DNA of 7,315 nucleotides from the NCBI GenBank assembly GCA_016934175.1, contig JAFGTI010000130.1, positions 1 to 7,315 on the forward strand, written 5' to 3'. The translations under genes and the position numbers were made by a program. Positions 1 to 6,111 of this stretch are shown in pieces (position 1 is the stretch's first letter; each line of letters begins with the position of its first letter). The notes under the pieces are model-generated. The model made no database searches. It saw nothing but the letters and a program-made list of their open reading frames with translations, and was not told the origin of the DNA. Origin of the DNA: Acholeplasmataceae bacterium (GTDB lineage: Bacteria; Bacillota_I; Bacilli_A; Acholeplasmatales; Acholeplasmataceae).

Positions 1-24
1 AAGGATATTATATATCCTTTTTTA
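1..24 (+). terminator. Probable intrinsic terminator of an upstream gene
   Basis: Bases 1-8 (AAGGATAT) pair perfectly with 12-19 (ATATCCTT) around a three-base loop, and a run of T follows (18-23). The shape is that of a rho-independent terminator for a + strand gene lying just outside the window. The stem is AT-rich with only two G-C pairs, and any outer A-T pairs are cut off by the window edge, so its strength cannot be judged. Confidence 0.6.
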
Positions 25-49
25 ATCGAATTGAAATATCAAAGAACAT

Positions 50-91
50 AAAAACTCAAAAATGTAATATAATAGATTTAAGTGAGTTTTT
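50..91. repeat. Inverted repeat centred on the -10 box
   Basis: Bases 50-58 (AAAAACTCA) are the exact reverse complement of 83-91 (TGAGTTTTT). The two nine-base arms are separated by 24 bases, and the dyad centre (70.5) coincides with the centre of the TATAAT at 68-73. This could be an operator bound by a dimeric regulator or an incidental match in AT-rich DNA. The pairing is seen in the sequence; a regulatory role is inference. Confidence 0.35.
68..73 (+). promoter_or_regulatory. Candidate -10 box of the sphingoid-base operon promoter
   Basis: A perfect TATAAT lies 35 bases before the ATG at 109 and downstream of the left-edge terminator, which is where a promoter for the three-gene operon is expected. 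No good -35 box stands at 16-18 bases upstream (the region reads GAACATAA), and the TTGAAA at 31-36 is too far away. If used, the promoter would be -10-dependent or activator-dependent and give a leader of roughly 30 nt. The box sits exactly at the centre of the inverted repeat at 50-58/83-91. Confidence 0.45.
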
Positions 92-92
92 T

Positions 93-100
93 AAGAGAGG
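93..100 (+). promoter_or_regulatory. Ribosome binding site that fixes the start of the first gene
   Basis: AAGAGAGG ends eight bases before the ATG at 109, a normal Shine-Dalgarno distance. The in-frame GTG at 82 has no purine-rich site in front of it, so the ATG at 109 is preferred as the start. Confidence 0.75.
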
Positions 101-108
101 TTATAACT

Positions 109-1296
109 ATGGATTTGTTTAAAAAATGTTATCAATATGATGCTGCAAAGATTGCACGTAAGGGTGGATATTATCCTTACTTTCATGAACTTACAAGTAA
201 ACAAGATACAATCGTACATATGGAAGGCAAAGAAATGATTATGATTGGATCCAATAACTATCTTGGATTAACATCTCATCCAGAAGTTATTCAAGCCTCA
301 ATCGAAGCTACTTTGAAATATGGTACAGGTGTCTCAGGATCAAGATTTTTAAACGGAACACTTAATCTACATAGAGAGTTAGAGAATGAATTAGCAGAAT
401 TTCTTCATAAAGAAGATTGTTCTATTTTTGGTACCGGATTCCAAAGTAATCTGGCTATTATTTCAGCAATTGCTGGTAGAAATGATATTATTTTTTCTGA
501 CAAAGAAAATCATGCCAGTATATATGATGGTACAAAACTAAGTTATGCTGAAGTGATTCGTTTTGAACATAGCGATATGAAAGATTTAGAAGAAAAATTA
601 GCAAAAGCACCTGAAAACAAAGGGAAACTTATTATTACTGATGGCGTTTTTTCGATGAGTGGAGATATTGCTAAACTTCCTGAAATCGTTAAACTTGCTA
701 AACAATATGGTGCAAAAGTCATGGTTGATGATGCACATGGTTTAGGCGTTATGGGTGAAGGTGGTCGCGGGACTGCTGAACATTTTGGGTTAGAAAAAGA
801 AGTTGACATTATCATGGGCACTTTCTCAAAATCACTAGCAAGCCTTGGTGGCTATATGGTTGCTGATCATGAAGTCGTCGAATACATTAGACATAATTCA
901 CGCCCTTATATATTTTCTGCAGCAATTACACCATCAAATACAGCTGCAGCACTTGCAGCTCTGCGTATCTTAAAAAAAGAACCAGAACGCGTCAAGGCTT
1001 TATCAGATATTGCTGAATATATGCGTCAAGGATTAAAAGCGCGTGGTTTAAAAATTAGAGATTCAAAAACTCCTATTATTCCAATTTTTACGTATACACC
1101 AATGAAAACATTGCTTGCATGTAACCAATTATTTGAACACGGTGTTTATGTAAACCCCGTTATTCCACCAGCTACTCCAATTGGTGAATGTTTAATACGT
1201 ACAAGTTATACGGCTACACATACAAAAGAACAAATGGATGCTGCAATTAATAAGATTGCTGAAGTCTTAGAAAGTTTGGAAGGATTTGAGGAATAA
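109..1296 (+). CDS. Serine palmitoyltransferase-like alpha-oxoamine synthase (PLP enzyme)
   Basis: A 395-residue enzyme of PLP fold type I, the alpha-oxoamine synthase family. Members condense an amino acid with an acyl thioester with loss of CO2. Visible family features are H135 in an NHASIYDG segment (ring-stacking His), D207 and H210 in VDDAHGLG (cofactor ring nitrogen and oxygen), and the PLP Schiff-base lysine K241 in GTFSKS. The SRFLNGT loop (78-84), the VNPVIPPATP segment (348-357) and R364 before TATHT resemble Bacteroides/Sphingomonas-type serine palmitoyltransferases, as remembered, more than KBL or BioF. The length also fits bacterial SPT. The predicted reaction is serine plus palmitoyl thioester to 3-ketosphinganine, CO2 and free thiol, probably cytosolic or at the inner membrane face. 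The adjacent reductase supports this role. KBL or BioF activity remains possible: no tdh or other biotin gene is nearby. The family is near certain; the substrate is inferred. Confidence 0.8.
   Translation: MDLFKKCYQYDAAKIARKGGYYPYFHELTSKQDTIVHMEGKEMIMIGSNNYLGLTSHPEVIQASIEATLKYGTGVSGSRFLNGTLNLHRELENELAEFLHKEDCSIFGTGFQSNLAIISAIAGRNDIIFSDKENHASIYDGTKLSYAEVIRFEHSDMKDLEEKLAKAPENKGKLIITDGVFSMSGDIAKLPEIVKLAKQYGAKVMVDDAHGLGVMGEGGRGTAEHFGLEKEVDIIMGTFSKSLASLGGYMVADHEVVEYIRHNSRPYIFSAAITPSNTAAALAALRILKKEPERVKALSDIAEYMRQGLKARGLKIRDSKTPIIPIFTYTPMKTLLACNQLFEHGVYVNPVIPPATPIGECLIRTSYTATHTKEQMDAAINKIAEVLESLEGFEE
1288..1291 (+). promoter_or_regulatory. Ribosome binding site within the end of the preceding gene
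   Basis: GAGG lies six bases before the ATG at 1298 and inside the last codons of the upstream gene; GGAAGGA at 1278-1284 may add to it. This placement favours ATG 1298 over the upstream in-frame TTG at 1286, which would create an overlap, and suggests translational coupling across the one-base gap. Confidence 0.65.
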
Positions 1297-1297
1297 A

Positions 1298-2098
1298 ATG
1301 AAGGTTATTGTTATCACGGGTGCATCATCCGGTATCGGATTATCTATTGCACAACATTTAAGTCAAAAAGGACATAGTGTTTACGGCATTTCTAGAAGTA
1401 AAATTCATGAAAAAAACGTAAAAAGCATTCAAGCAGATGTCACTGACTATAATCAATTAAAAGAAGCATATCAAGGTATTTTTGAAATAGAAGGTCGTAT
1501 CGATGTTTTAATCAATAATGCAGGTATGGGTATTTCAGGTACGATTGAAGATACATCTAGTGAAGATGCAGCTTATATTTTTAATGTTAATTTTATGGGT
1601 GTTTTTAATTCAACAAAAGCAGCACTTCCTTATTTAAGAGAAAGTGATTATGGGAAAGTACTGAACATCAGTTCTGTTGCAGCAAGATTATCAATACCCT
1701 TTCAAGCATTTTATAGCAGTTCAAAAGCAGCAGTAAATTCTTTTTCAGAAGCATTAGCTAATGAAGTAGCACCACTTAAGATTCAGGTCTGTTCAATTAT
1801 GCCTGGAGATATTAGAACGGGATTTACTAAAAATCGTAAGAAAAACGAAATTGAAAGTCCTGAATATAACGGACGAGTTGATCTATCAGTTGCGGTAATG
1901 GAAAAAGACGAAAGAAATGGTATGGACCCAGAGTCTGCAGCAAAAGTAGTCAATAGATTAGTTCGAAAAAGACGAATTCCTTTATATAAAACCGTTGGTT
2001 TTAAATATAAAGTCATTGTCTTACTTGCAAAATTATTACCAGCTAAACTTGCTAATCATATTGTAGGTTCAATATACGCATTTAAAAAAGGAAAATAG
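1298..2098 (+). CDS. Classical short-chain dehydrogenase/reductase, candidate 3-ketosphinganine reductase
   Basis: A 266-residue Rossmann-fold oxidoreductase of the classical SDR family. It shows the cofactor glycine motif TGASSGIG (7-14), D47 after the third strand, the NNAG motif (73-76) and the full catalytic tetrad: N98, S126, Y139 and K143 in the YxxxK motif. PG at 169-170 follows. An arginine (R33), rather than an acidic residue, at the end of strand two suggests NADPH over NADH. The C-terminal part (about 233-260) alternates basic and hydrophobic residues (YKVIVLLAKLLPAKLANHIVG) and could lie on the membrane. The ATG is one base after the stop of the SPT-like gene, so the two are very likely one transcript and one pathway. 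The inferred step is reduction of 3-ketosphinganine to sphinganine. SDR sequences alone do not define the substrate, so a different ketone is possible. Confidence 0.8.
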   Translation: MKVIVITGASSGIGLSIAQHLSQKGHSVYGISRSKIHEKNVKSIQADVTDYNQLKEAYQGIFEIEGRIDVLINNAGMGISGTIEDTSSEDAAYIFNVNFMGVFNSTKAALPYLRESDYGKVLNISSVAARLSIPFQAFYSSSKAAVNSFSEALANEVAPLKIQVCSIMPGDIRTGFTKNRKKNEIESPEYNGRVDLSVAVMEKDERNGMDPESAAKVVNRLVRKRRIPLYKTVGFKYKVIVLLAKLLPAKLANHIVGSIYAFKKGK

Positions 2099-2099
2099 C

Positions 2100-2726
2100 A
2101 TGAAGATTAATGAAAACACGATGATTAAAGCAATTATGGCGGGTGTCTATATTGGCATAGCAGGCATTGTTTATCTAAGTCTAGATAACCATATCATAGG
2201 GGCACTACTTTTTAGCTTTGGACTTCTTGTCGTTGTTACTAGAGGATACTTTTTATATACGGGTAAAGTTGGATATGCGCTACCTTACGAGAAGGGTTAC
2301 CTTATTATATTATTAAAGACATTACTTGGTAATATCATGGGAATTGCAGCCGTTGCATTTTTATTTAGATTAACAGGGATCACTTCAATAGTGACAGCTG
2401 GACAAGATCTGTTTGTAGCAAAAATTGGAAATCAATGGTATGAAACATTAGCTTTAGCAATTTTTTGTGGGATGATGATGTATATCGCTGTTGATAGTTT
2501 TAGGAAGGTTTCTAACGATCGAGCTAAAGTAATCATCTTAATGTTTGCAGTAATGATTTTTATCCTATCTAAGTTTGAGCATAGTATTGCAAATATGTTA
2601 TATTTCTTTTTAGGTGATGTGTATACGTTAAAAGCAATACTTTACCTGTTCTTGATGATTATTGGAAATGCAATTGGTGCGATTATGCTTAATTTAGTAG
2701 AAACAAAACTTAAAAAATCAGTTTAG
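2100..2726 (+). CDS. Compact formate/nitrite transporter (FNT) family-like membrane protein
   Basis: A 208-residue protein with six predicted membrane helices (roughly 11-28, 32-53, 66-89, 115-132, 143-168, 178-199). Several segments match the FNT channels FocA/NirC: GALLFSFGL and LYTGKVGY (T54 at the omega-loop threonine position), LLGNIMG (76-81), KFEHSIANM (158-166) carrying the central histidine H161, and GNAIGAIML near the end. FocA-type proteins are usually 260-285 residues, so this is a shortened form with small loops and termini, although all six helices appear to be present. It starts with ATG one base after the reductase stop, with AAGGA at 2088-2092 as ribosome binding site. Family members conduct small monovalent anions such as formate, nitrite or hydrosulfide. 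Which of these it carries, and why it sits with lipid genes, cannot be told. Confidence 0.7.
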   Translation: MKINENTMIKAIMAGVYIGIAGIVYLSLDNHIIGALLFSFGLLVVVTRGYFLYTGKVGYALPYEKGYLIILLKTLLGNIMGIAAVAFLFRLTGITSIVTAGQDLFVAKIGNQWYETLALAIFCGMMMYIAVDSFRKVSNDRAKVIILMFAVMIFILSKFEHSIANMLYFFLGDVYTLKAILYLFLMIIGNAIGAIMLNLVETKLKKSV

Positions 2727-2753
2727 AATAAAAATAAAGAAATACATCTTGAT

Positions 2754-2790
2754 GATGCGGAGCTATATTTAGCTTCGATTTTTATTTATT
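2754..2790 (+). terminator. Intrinsic terminator of the three-gene operon
   Basis: GGAGCTA (2759-2765) pairs with TAGCTTC (2770-2776) around a four-base loop, with one G-T wobble. C2758-G2777 extends the stem, and further pairs form if G2757 bulges out. A T-rich tail follows (2779-2790). It lies 27 bases after the stop of the FNT-like gene and before the next promoter, separating the two operons. Confidence 0.75.
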
Positions 2791-2813
2791 TCGCAATATT
2801 TACATTAAAAAAG

Positions 2814-2842
2814 TTGACATTAAACGAGACTTATTATATAAT
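2814..2842 (+). promoter_or_regulatory. Consensus sigma-A promoter of the str operon
   Basis: TTGACA (2814-2819) and TATAAT (2837-2842) are separated by 17 bases, a perfect match to the housekeeping sigma consensus and spacing. Transcription should start near 2849, giving a leader of about 115 nt before rpsL. High strength fits the demand for ribosomal proteins and elongation factors. Confidence 0.92.
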
Positions 2843-2879
2843 AAATACGCTGTGTTAAATACACGTAAGAAATACTATC

Positions 2880-2912
2880 TTTTTGGCTCAATAAAGCCAA
2901 AAATAATTTTTT
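2880..2912 (+). promoter_or_regulatory. Terminator-like hairpin in the rpsL leader (possible attenuator)
   Basis: Bases 2880-2888 (TTTTTGGCT) pair perfectly with 2895-2903 (AGCCAAAAA) around a six-base loop, and TTTTTT follows at 2907-2912 after TAA. The hairpin is inside the transcribed leader, about 30 nt after the predicted start and 50 nt before rpsL. It could pause or partly terminate transcription, or act as an RNA-protein binding site. The run of A at 2899-2903 can instead pair with the T run at 2907-2911, which gives a competing fold. The structure is seen; its function is inference, and no known leader family was recognised. Confidence 0.5.
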
Positions 2913-2963
2913 AAACAAAAAAAGAAACACTTGGATATGTGTTAGAAGAAAGGAGAACTACAA

Positions 2964-3392
2964 ATGCCAACTATTTCACAACTTGTAAAAAACGGAAGAA
3001 CAGACAAAAAGTACAAATCTAAATCACCTGCACTAGGCTATGGTTTCAACAGTCTACACAAAAGTGAAAGTGACTACACTTCACCTCAAAAACGTGGTGT
3101 ATGCACACGTGTTACTACAATGACACCTAAGAAACCAAACTCTGCTCTACGTAAGTATGCCCGTGTTCGTTTAAGCAACCAAACAGAAGTAACAGCCTAC
3201 ATCCCAGGAATCGGACATTCACTTCAAGAGCACAGTGTGGTATTAATTCGTGGTGGTCGTGTAAAAGACCTTCCAGGAGTTCGTTACCATATTGTACGCG
3301 GAACACTTGATGCTTCAGGCGTCGCAAACCGCAAACAGTCACGCTCTAAGTATGGCGCTAAGCGTCCTAAAGCTGCAGCTGCAAAGAAATAA
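2964..3392 (+). CDS. rpsL: 30S ribosomal protein S12
   Basis: A 142-residue S12 protein of the small-subunit decoding centre, where it checks codon-anticodon pairing and contacts EF-Tu and EF-G. The diagnostic SPQKRGVCTRV (40-50), PKKPNSALRK (55-64) and IRGGRVKDLPGVRYH (95-109) segments are all present. The residues aligned with E. coli K43 and K88 are still lysine (K56, K101), which is the usual streptomycin-sensitive state, and D102 matches the aspartate methylthiolated in some bacteria. An insert of about 13 residues before SPQKRG is typical of Firmicutes and absent in E. coli. The tail is rich in Ala and Lys. ATG 2964 has AAAGGAG (2949-2955) eight bases upstream. It is the first gene of the str operon. 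Confidence 0.98.
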   Translation: MPTISQLVKNGRTDKKYKSKSPALGYGFNSLHKSESDYTSPQKRGVCTRVTTMTPKKPNSALRKYARVRLSNQTEVTAYIPGIGHSLQEHSVVLIRGGRVKDLPGVRYHIVRGTLDASGVANRKQSRSKYGAKRPKAAAAKK

Positions 3393-3447
3393 GTACTCAA
3401 CATAAACTAAAAATAATCTATGGAAATGAAAGGAAGAAGGTGAACTC

Positions 3448-3918
3448 ATGCCACGTAAAGGACATATAGTAAAACGAGACGTTTTACCAGATCCAATATA
3501 TCAATCAAAACTTGTAACTAGAATAGTTAATACAATTATGATTGATGGTAAAAAAGGCACTGCTCAAGGTATTTTATACGGAGCATTTAATCGTGTCAAA
3601 GATGCTACAGGACGTGAACCCATTGAAGTGTTCAATGAAGCATTAAATAATATTACCCCAATATTAGAAGTTCGTTCACGCCGTATCGGTGGTCAAAACT
3701 ACCAGGTACCTACTGAAGTAAGAGCTTCAAGAAAAACAACATTAGCGTTGAGATGGTTAATTAATTACGCACGCTTGCGTAATGAAAAAACCATGGAAGA
3801 AAGACTTGCGAAAGAAATTATCGATGCATCTCAAGGTTTAGGAGCATCTGTGAAGAAACGTGAAGATGTACACCGCATGGCTGAAGCAAATAAAGCATTT
3901 GCTCACTATCGCTGGTAA
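3448..3918 (+). CDS. rpsG: 30S ribosomal protein S7
   Basis: A 156-residue S7, the usual bacterial length. S7 binds the 3' major domain of 16S rRNA, starts assembly of the 30S head and lines the exit site. Recognised segments are the basic N-terminus MPRKGHIVKRDVLPDP, the IMIDGKKGTAQ region (30-40), EVRSRRIGGQNYQVP (74-88) and the basic C-terminal half ending HYRW. It follows rpsL after 55 bases. The start has a close-set ribosome binding site, AAGGTGA at 3437-3443, plus AGGAAG just upstream. In E. coli S7 represses its own operon by binding the rpsL-rpsG gap; no matching structure was found in this AT-rich spacer. Confidence 0.98.
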   Translation: MPRKGHIVKRDVLPDPIYQSKLVTRIVNTIMIDGKKGTAQGILYGAFNRVKDATGREPIEVFNEALNNITPILEVRSRRIGGQNYQVPTEVRASRKTTLALRWLINYARLRNEKTMEERLAKEIIDASQGLGASVKKREDVHRMAEANKAFAHYRW

Positions 3919-3934
3919 GTAAGGAGATTAAATC

Positions 3935-6007
3935 ATGCCTCGTGTATTCCCATTAAATAAAACTCGCAATATTGGCATTATGGCCCATATTGATGCGGGT
4001 AAAACGACAACGACCGAAAGAGTTCTTTACCATACGGGTAAGATTCATAAGATCGGTGAGGTTCACGATGGTGCTGCTACAATGGACTGGATGGCTCAAG
4101 AGCAAGAACGTGGAATTACAATTACATCAGCTGCAACAACAGCTTATTGGAAAGAACACCGCGTTAATATCATTGATACTCCGGGTCACGTTGACTTCAC
4201 GGTTGAAGTATCAAGATCTCTTCGTGTACTAGATGGCGCAGTTGCCGTCTTAGATGCTCAAGCTGGTGTTGAACCACAAACAGAAACCGTTTGGAGACAA
4301 GCTACAGAATATAAGGTCCCAAGAATTGTTTACGTTAACAAAATGGACAAAATTGGTGCAGATTTTGCACGTTCCATTAAAACGATGCATAATCGTTTAG
4401 GAGTAAAAGCATACGCTATTCAGTGGCCAATTGGCGCTGAAGCTGATTTTAATGGTATCGTTGATATCATTGAAAGAAAAGCATACCTCTATGACGGATC
4501 CGCTGATGAAGTAAGTCAAGTAGTACCCATACCAAAAAATTTGGTTGAAATCGTTGAACAAAAAAGAGAAGAATTGATTGAAGCTATTGCTGATTTTGAT
4601 GAAGATTTAATGAATAAATATCTTGAGGGAGAATCCATTGGTATTCCCCAAATTAAGGCAGCTATTCGTAAAGGCACACTTGCTGTTAAATTTTTCCCAG
4701 TGATTTGTGGAAGCTCATTCAAAAATAAAGGTGTCAAATTGATGTTAGATGCTGTTGTTGATTATCTACCAGCACCAACTGATGTTGCTGCTGTTGTTGG
4801 AATTAACAGTCACGGCGAAGAAGTTTTAAGACATCCAAGAGATGATGAAAAATTTACCGCACTAGCATTCAAAGTAATGACTGATCCTTATGTTGGACGA
4901 TTAACATTCTTTAGAGTCTACTCAGGACAAATCACTTCCGGTTCTTATGTTTTAAATACAAGTAAGAACAATAAAGAAAGATTTGGACGTGTGCTTCAAA
5001 TGCATGCAAACCATAGAGAAGAAATAAAAGAAGTATATACGGGAGATATTGCTGCTGTTGTTGGATTGAAAAATACAACAACCGGAGATACGTTAGCTGC
5101 TGAAAGAGATGATATCATTTTAGAGTCGATGGTATTCCCTGAACCAGTCATTAATGTCGCTATTGAACCTAAAACAAAGCAAGACCAAGACAAGATGACG
5201 ATTGCACTGATTAAACTTGCTGAAGAAGATCCAACATTTAAAACGTTTACTGATCATGAAACAGGACAAACGATTATTGCGGGGATGGGTGAACTCCATT
5301 TGGAAATCATTGTTGACCGCATGAAAAGAGAATTCAAGGTAGAAGCTAATGTTGCTGAACCTCAAGTATCTTATCGTGAAACTATTTCTGGTGAAGCTGA
5401 TATCGAAGGAAAATTCGTTCGTCAGTCAGGTGGACGCGGACAATATGGTCACGTTGTTATTAAATTTGAACCAAACCCAGGCAAAGGCTTTCAATTCGTG
5501 GATAAAATTGTTGGTGGTGTTATTCCTAGAGAATATATTCCAGCAGTTCAAAAAGGGATAGAAGAAGCTCTACCTAATGGTATTATTGCAGGTTATCCTG
5601 TTATTGATATTAAAGCAACTCTACATTATGGATCATATCATGATGTTGACTCCTCTGAAATGGCATTTAAGATTGCTGCATCAATGGCGCTTAAAGAAAC
5701 CAAGACAAAGGCTCATCCAATTCTATTAGAACCTATCATGGATGTTGAAGTTGTTGTTCCTAATGATTATGTAGGTAATGTTATTGGTGATTTAACATCT
5801 AGACGTGGTCGTTTAGAATCTCAAGAAGGACGTGGTAATGCTGTAGCTATACGCTCAAGCGTACCTTTATCCGAAATGTTTGGATATGCGACATCACTTC
5901 GGTCAAACACTCAAGGACGTGCAACATTTATGATGCAATTCTCAAGATATGAACGTTGTCCAAAATCAATTATGGAAGAAATTATTAAAAGACGCGGAAC
6001 GAATTAA
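3935..6007 (+). CDS. fusA: Elongation factor G
   Basis: A 690-residue translational GTPase that drives tRNA-mRNA translocation and, with RRF, ribosome recycling. The G domain has the P-loop AHIDAGKT (17-24), switch I RGITITSAATT (59-69), DTPGH (81-85, catalytic H85), NKMD (135-138) and CGSS (258-261). Domain II follows at about 285-400. Domains III to V include GMGELHLEIIVDRM (450-463), the tip of domain IV at GSYHDVDSSE (566-575, H569 at the loop) and SEMFGYATSLRSNTQGRATF (646-665). Length and all five domains are normal, so it is the canonical EF-G and not a tetracycline-protection or FusA2 paralogue. ATG 3935 is 16 bases after rpsG, with AAGGAG at 3921-3926. All four Trp codons are TGG. 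Confidence 0.98.
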   Translation: MPRVFPLNKTRNIGIMAHIDAGKTTTTERVLYHTGKIHKIGEVHDGAATMDWMAQEQERGITITSAATTAYWKEHRVNIIDTPGHVDFTVEVSRSLRVLDGAVAVLDAQAGVEPQTETVWRQATEYKVPRIVYVNKMDKIGADFARSIKTMHNRLGVKAYAIQWPIGAEADFNGIVDIIERKAYLYDGSADEVSQVVPIPKNLVEIVEQKREELIEAIADFDEDLMNKYLEGESIGIPQIKAAIRKGTLAVKFFPVICGSSFKNKGVKLMLDAVVDYLPAPTDVAAVVGINSHGEEVLRHPRDDEKFTALAFKVMTDPYVGRLTFFRVYSGQITSGSYVLNTSKNNKERFGRVLQMHANHREEIKEVYTGDIAAVVGLKNTTTGDTLAAERDDIILESMVFPEPVINVAIEPKTKQDQDKMTIALIKLAEEDPTFKTFTDHETGQTIIAGMGELHLEIIVDRMKREFKVEANVAEPQVSYRETISGEADIEGKFVRQSGGRGQYGHVVIKFEPNPGKGFQFVDKIVGGVIPREYIPAVQKGIEEALPNGIIAGYPVIDIKATLHYGSYHDVDSSEMAFKIAASMALKETKTKAHPILLEPIMDVEVVVPNDYVGNVIGDLTSRRGRLESQEGRGNAVAIRSSVPLSEMFGYATSLRSNTQGRATFMMQFSRYERCPKSIMEEIIKRRGTN

Positions 6008-6012
6008 TCCGC

Positions 6013-6041
6013 TTGCAAAAATGTATATTTTAATATACAAT
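6013..6041 (+). promoter_or_regulatory. Candidate internal promoter for tuf
   Basis: TTGCAA (6013-6018, four of six consensus bases) and TACAAT (6036-6041, five of six) are 17 bases apart in the fusA-tuf gap. Transcription would begin near 6048 and give a leader of about 64 nt. Separate tuf transcription would fit the usual excess of EF-Tu over ribosomes. AT-rich spacers easily yield such matches, so the call is moderate. Confidence 0.55.
6022..6039. repeat. Perfect 8-base inverted repeat overlapping the tuf promoter
   Basis: TGTATATT (6022-6029) and AATATACA (6032-6039) are exact reverse complements with a two-base centre. The dyad fills most of the promoter spacer and enters the -10 box. 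In read-through RNA it would form a small AU hairpin 14 bases after the fusA stop, but no T run follows, so it does not look like a terminator. It may be a DNA operator or a chance AT palindrome. Confidence 0.45.
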
Positions 6042-6111
6042 GATTATGGTTAAACAAAAAAATATAGATAAAAAATAAAAAATAAACTTATTATAGGAGG
6101 AACTATTTAAA

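Noticed and set aside
82..108. Longer N-terminus of the SPT-like protein from GTG 82
   Set aside because: No Shine-Dalgarno site precedes it; it would begin inside the right arm of the dyad and almost at the predicted transcription start. ATG 109 has AAGAGAGG at the right distance.
109..1296. Naming the first gene kbl or bioF
   Set aside because: The family is shared, but the YPYF start region, SRFLNGT, VNPVIPPATP and TATHT segments look SPT-like, and no threonine dehydrogenase or other biotin gene is adjacent. This was kept as an alternative in the evidence.
1286..1297. TTG start for the reductase overlapping the upstream gene
   Set aside because: TTG is a poor start, and ATG 1298 begins the protein directly before the first beta strand (MKVIVITGAS), as is usual in SDRs.
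3127..3342. Antisense open frame inside rpsL
   Set aside because: It lies wholly within a highly conserved gene, has no ribosome binding site and its product resembles nothing. Similar antisense frames inside fusA, the SDR gene and the SPT-like gene were dismissed for the same reason.
3393..3447. E. coli-type S7 translational operator in the rpsL-rpsG gap
   Set aside because: No stable hairpin or recognisable match was found in the 55-base AT-rich spacer.
4785..5065. 17-base direct repeat (TTGCTGCTGTTGTTGGA at 4785-4801 and 5049-5065)
   Set aside because: Both copies encode AAVVG in the same frame within EF-G (end of the G domain and domain II). They are explained by similar short hydrophobic protein segments, not by a DNA element.
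6022..6039. Terminator between fusA and tuf
   Set aside because: The hairpin is purely AU-rich apart from one G-C pair and has no following T run.
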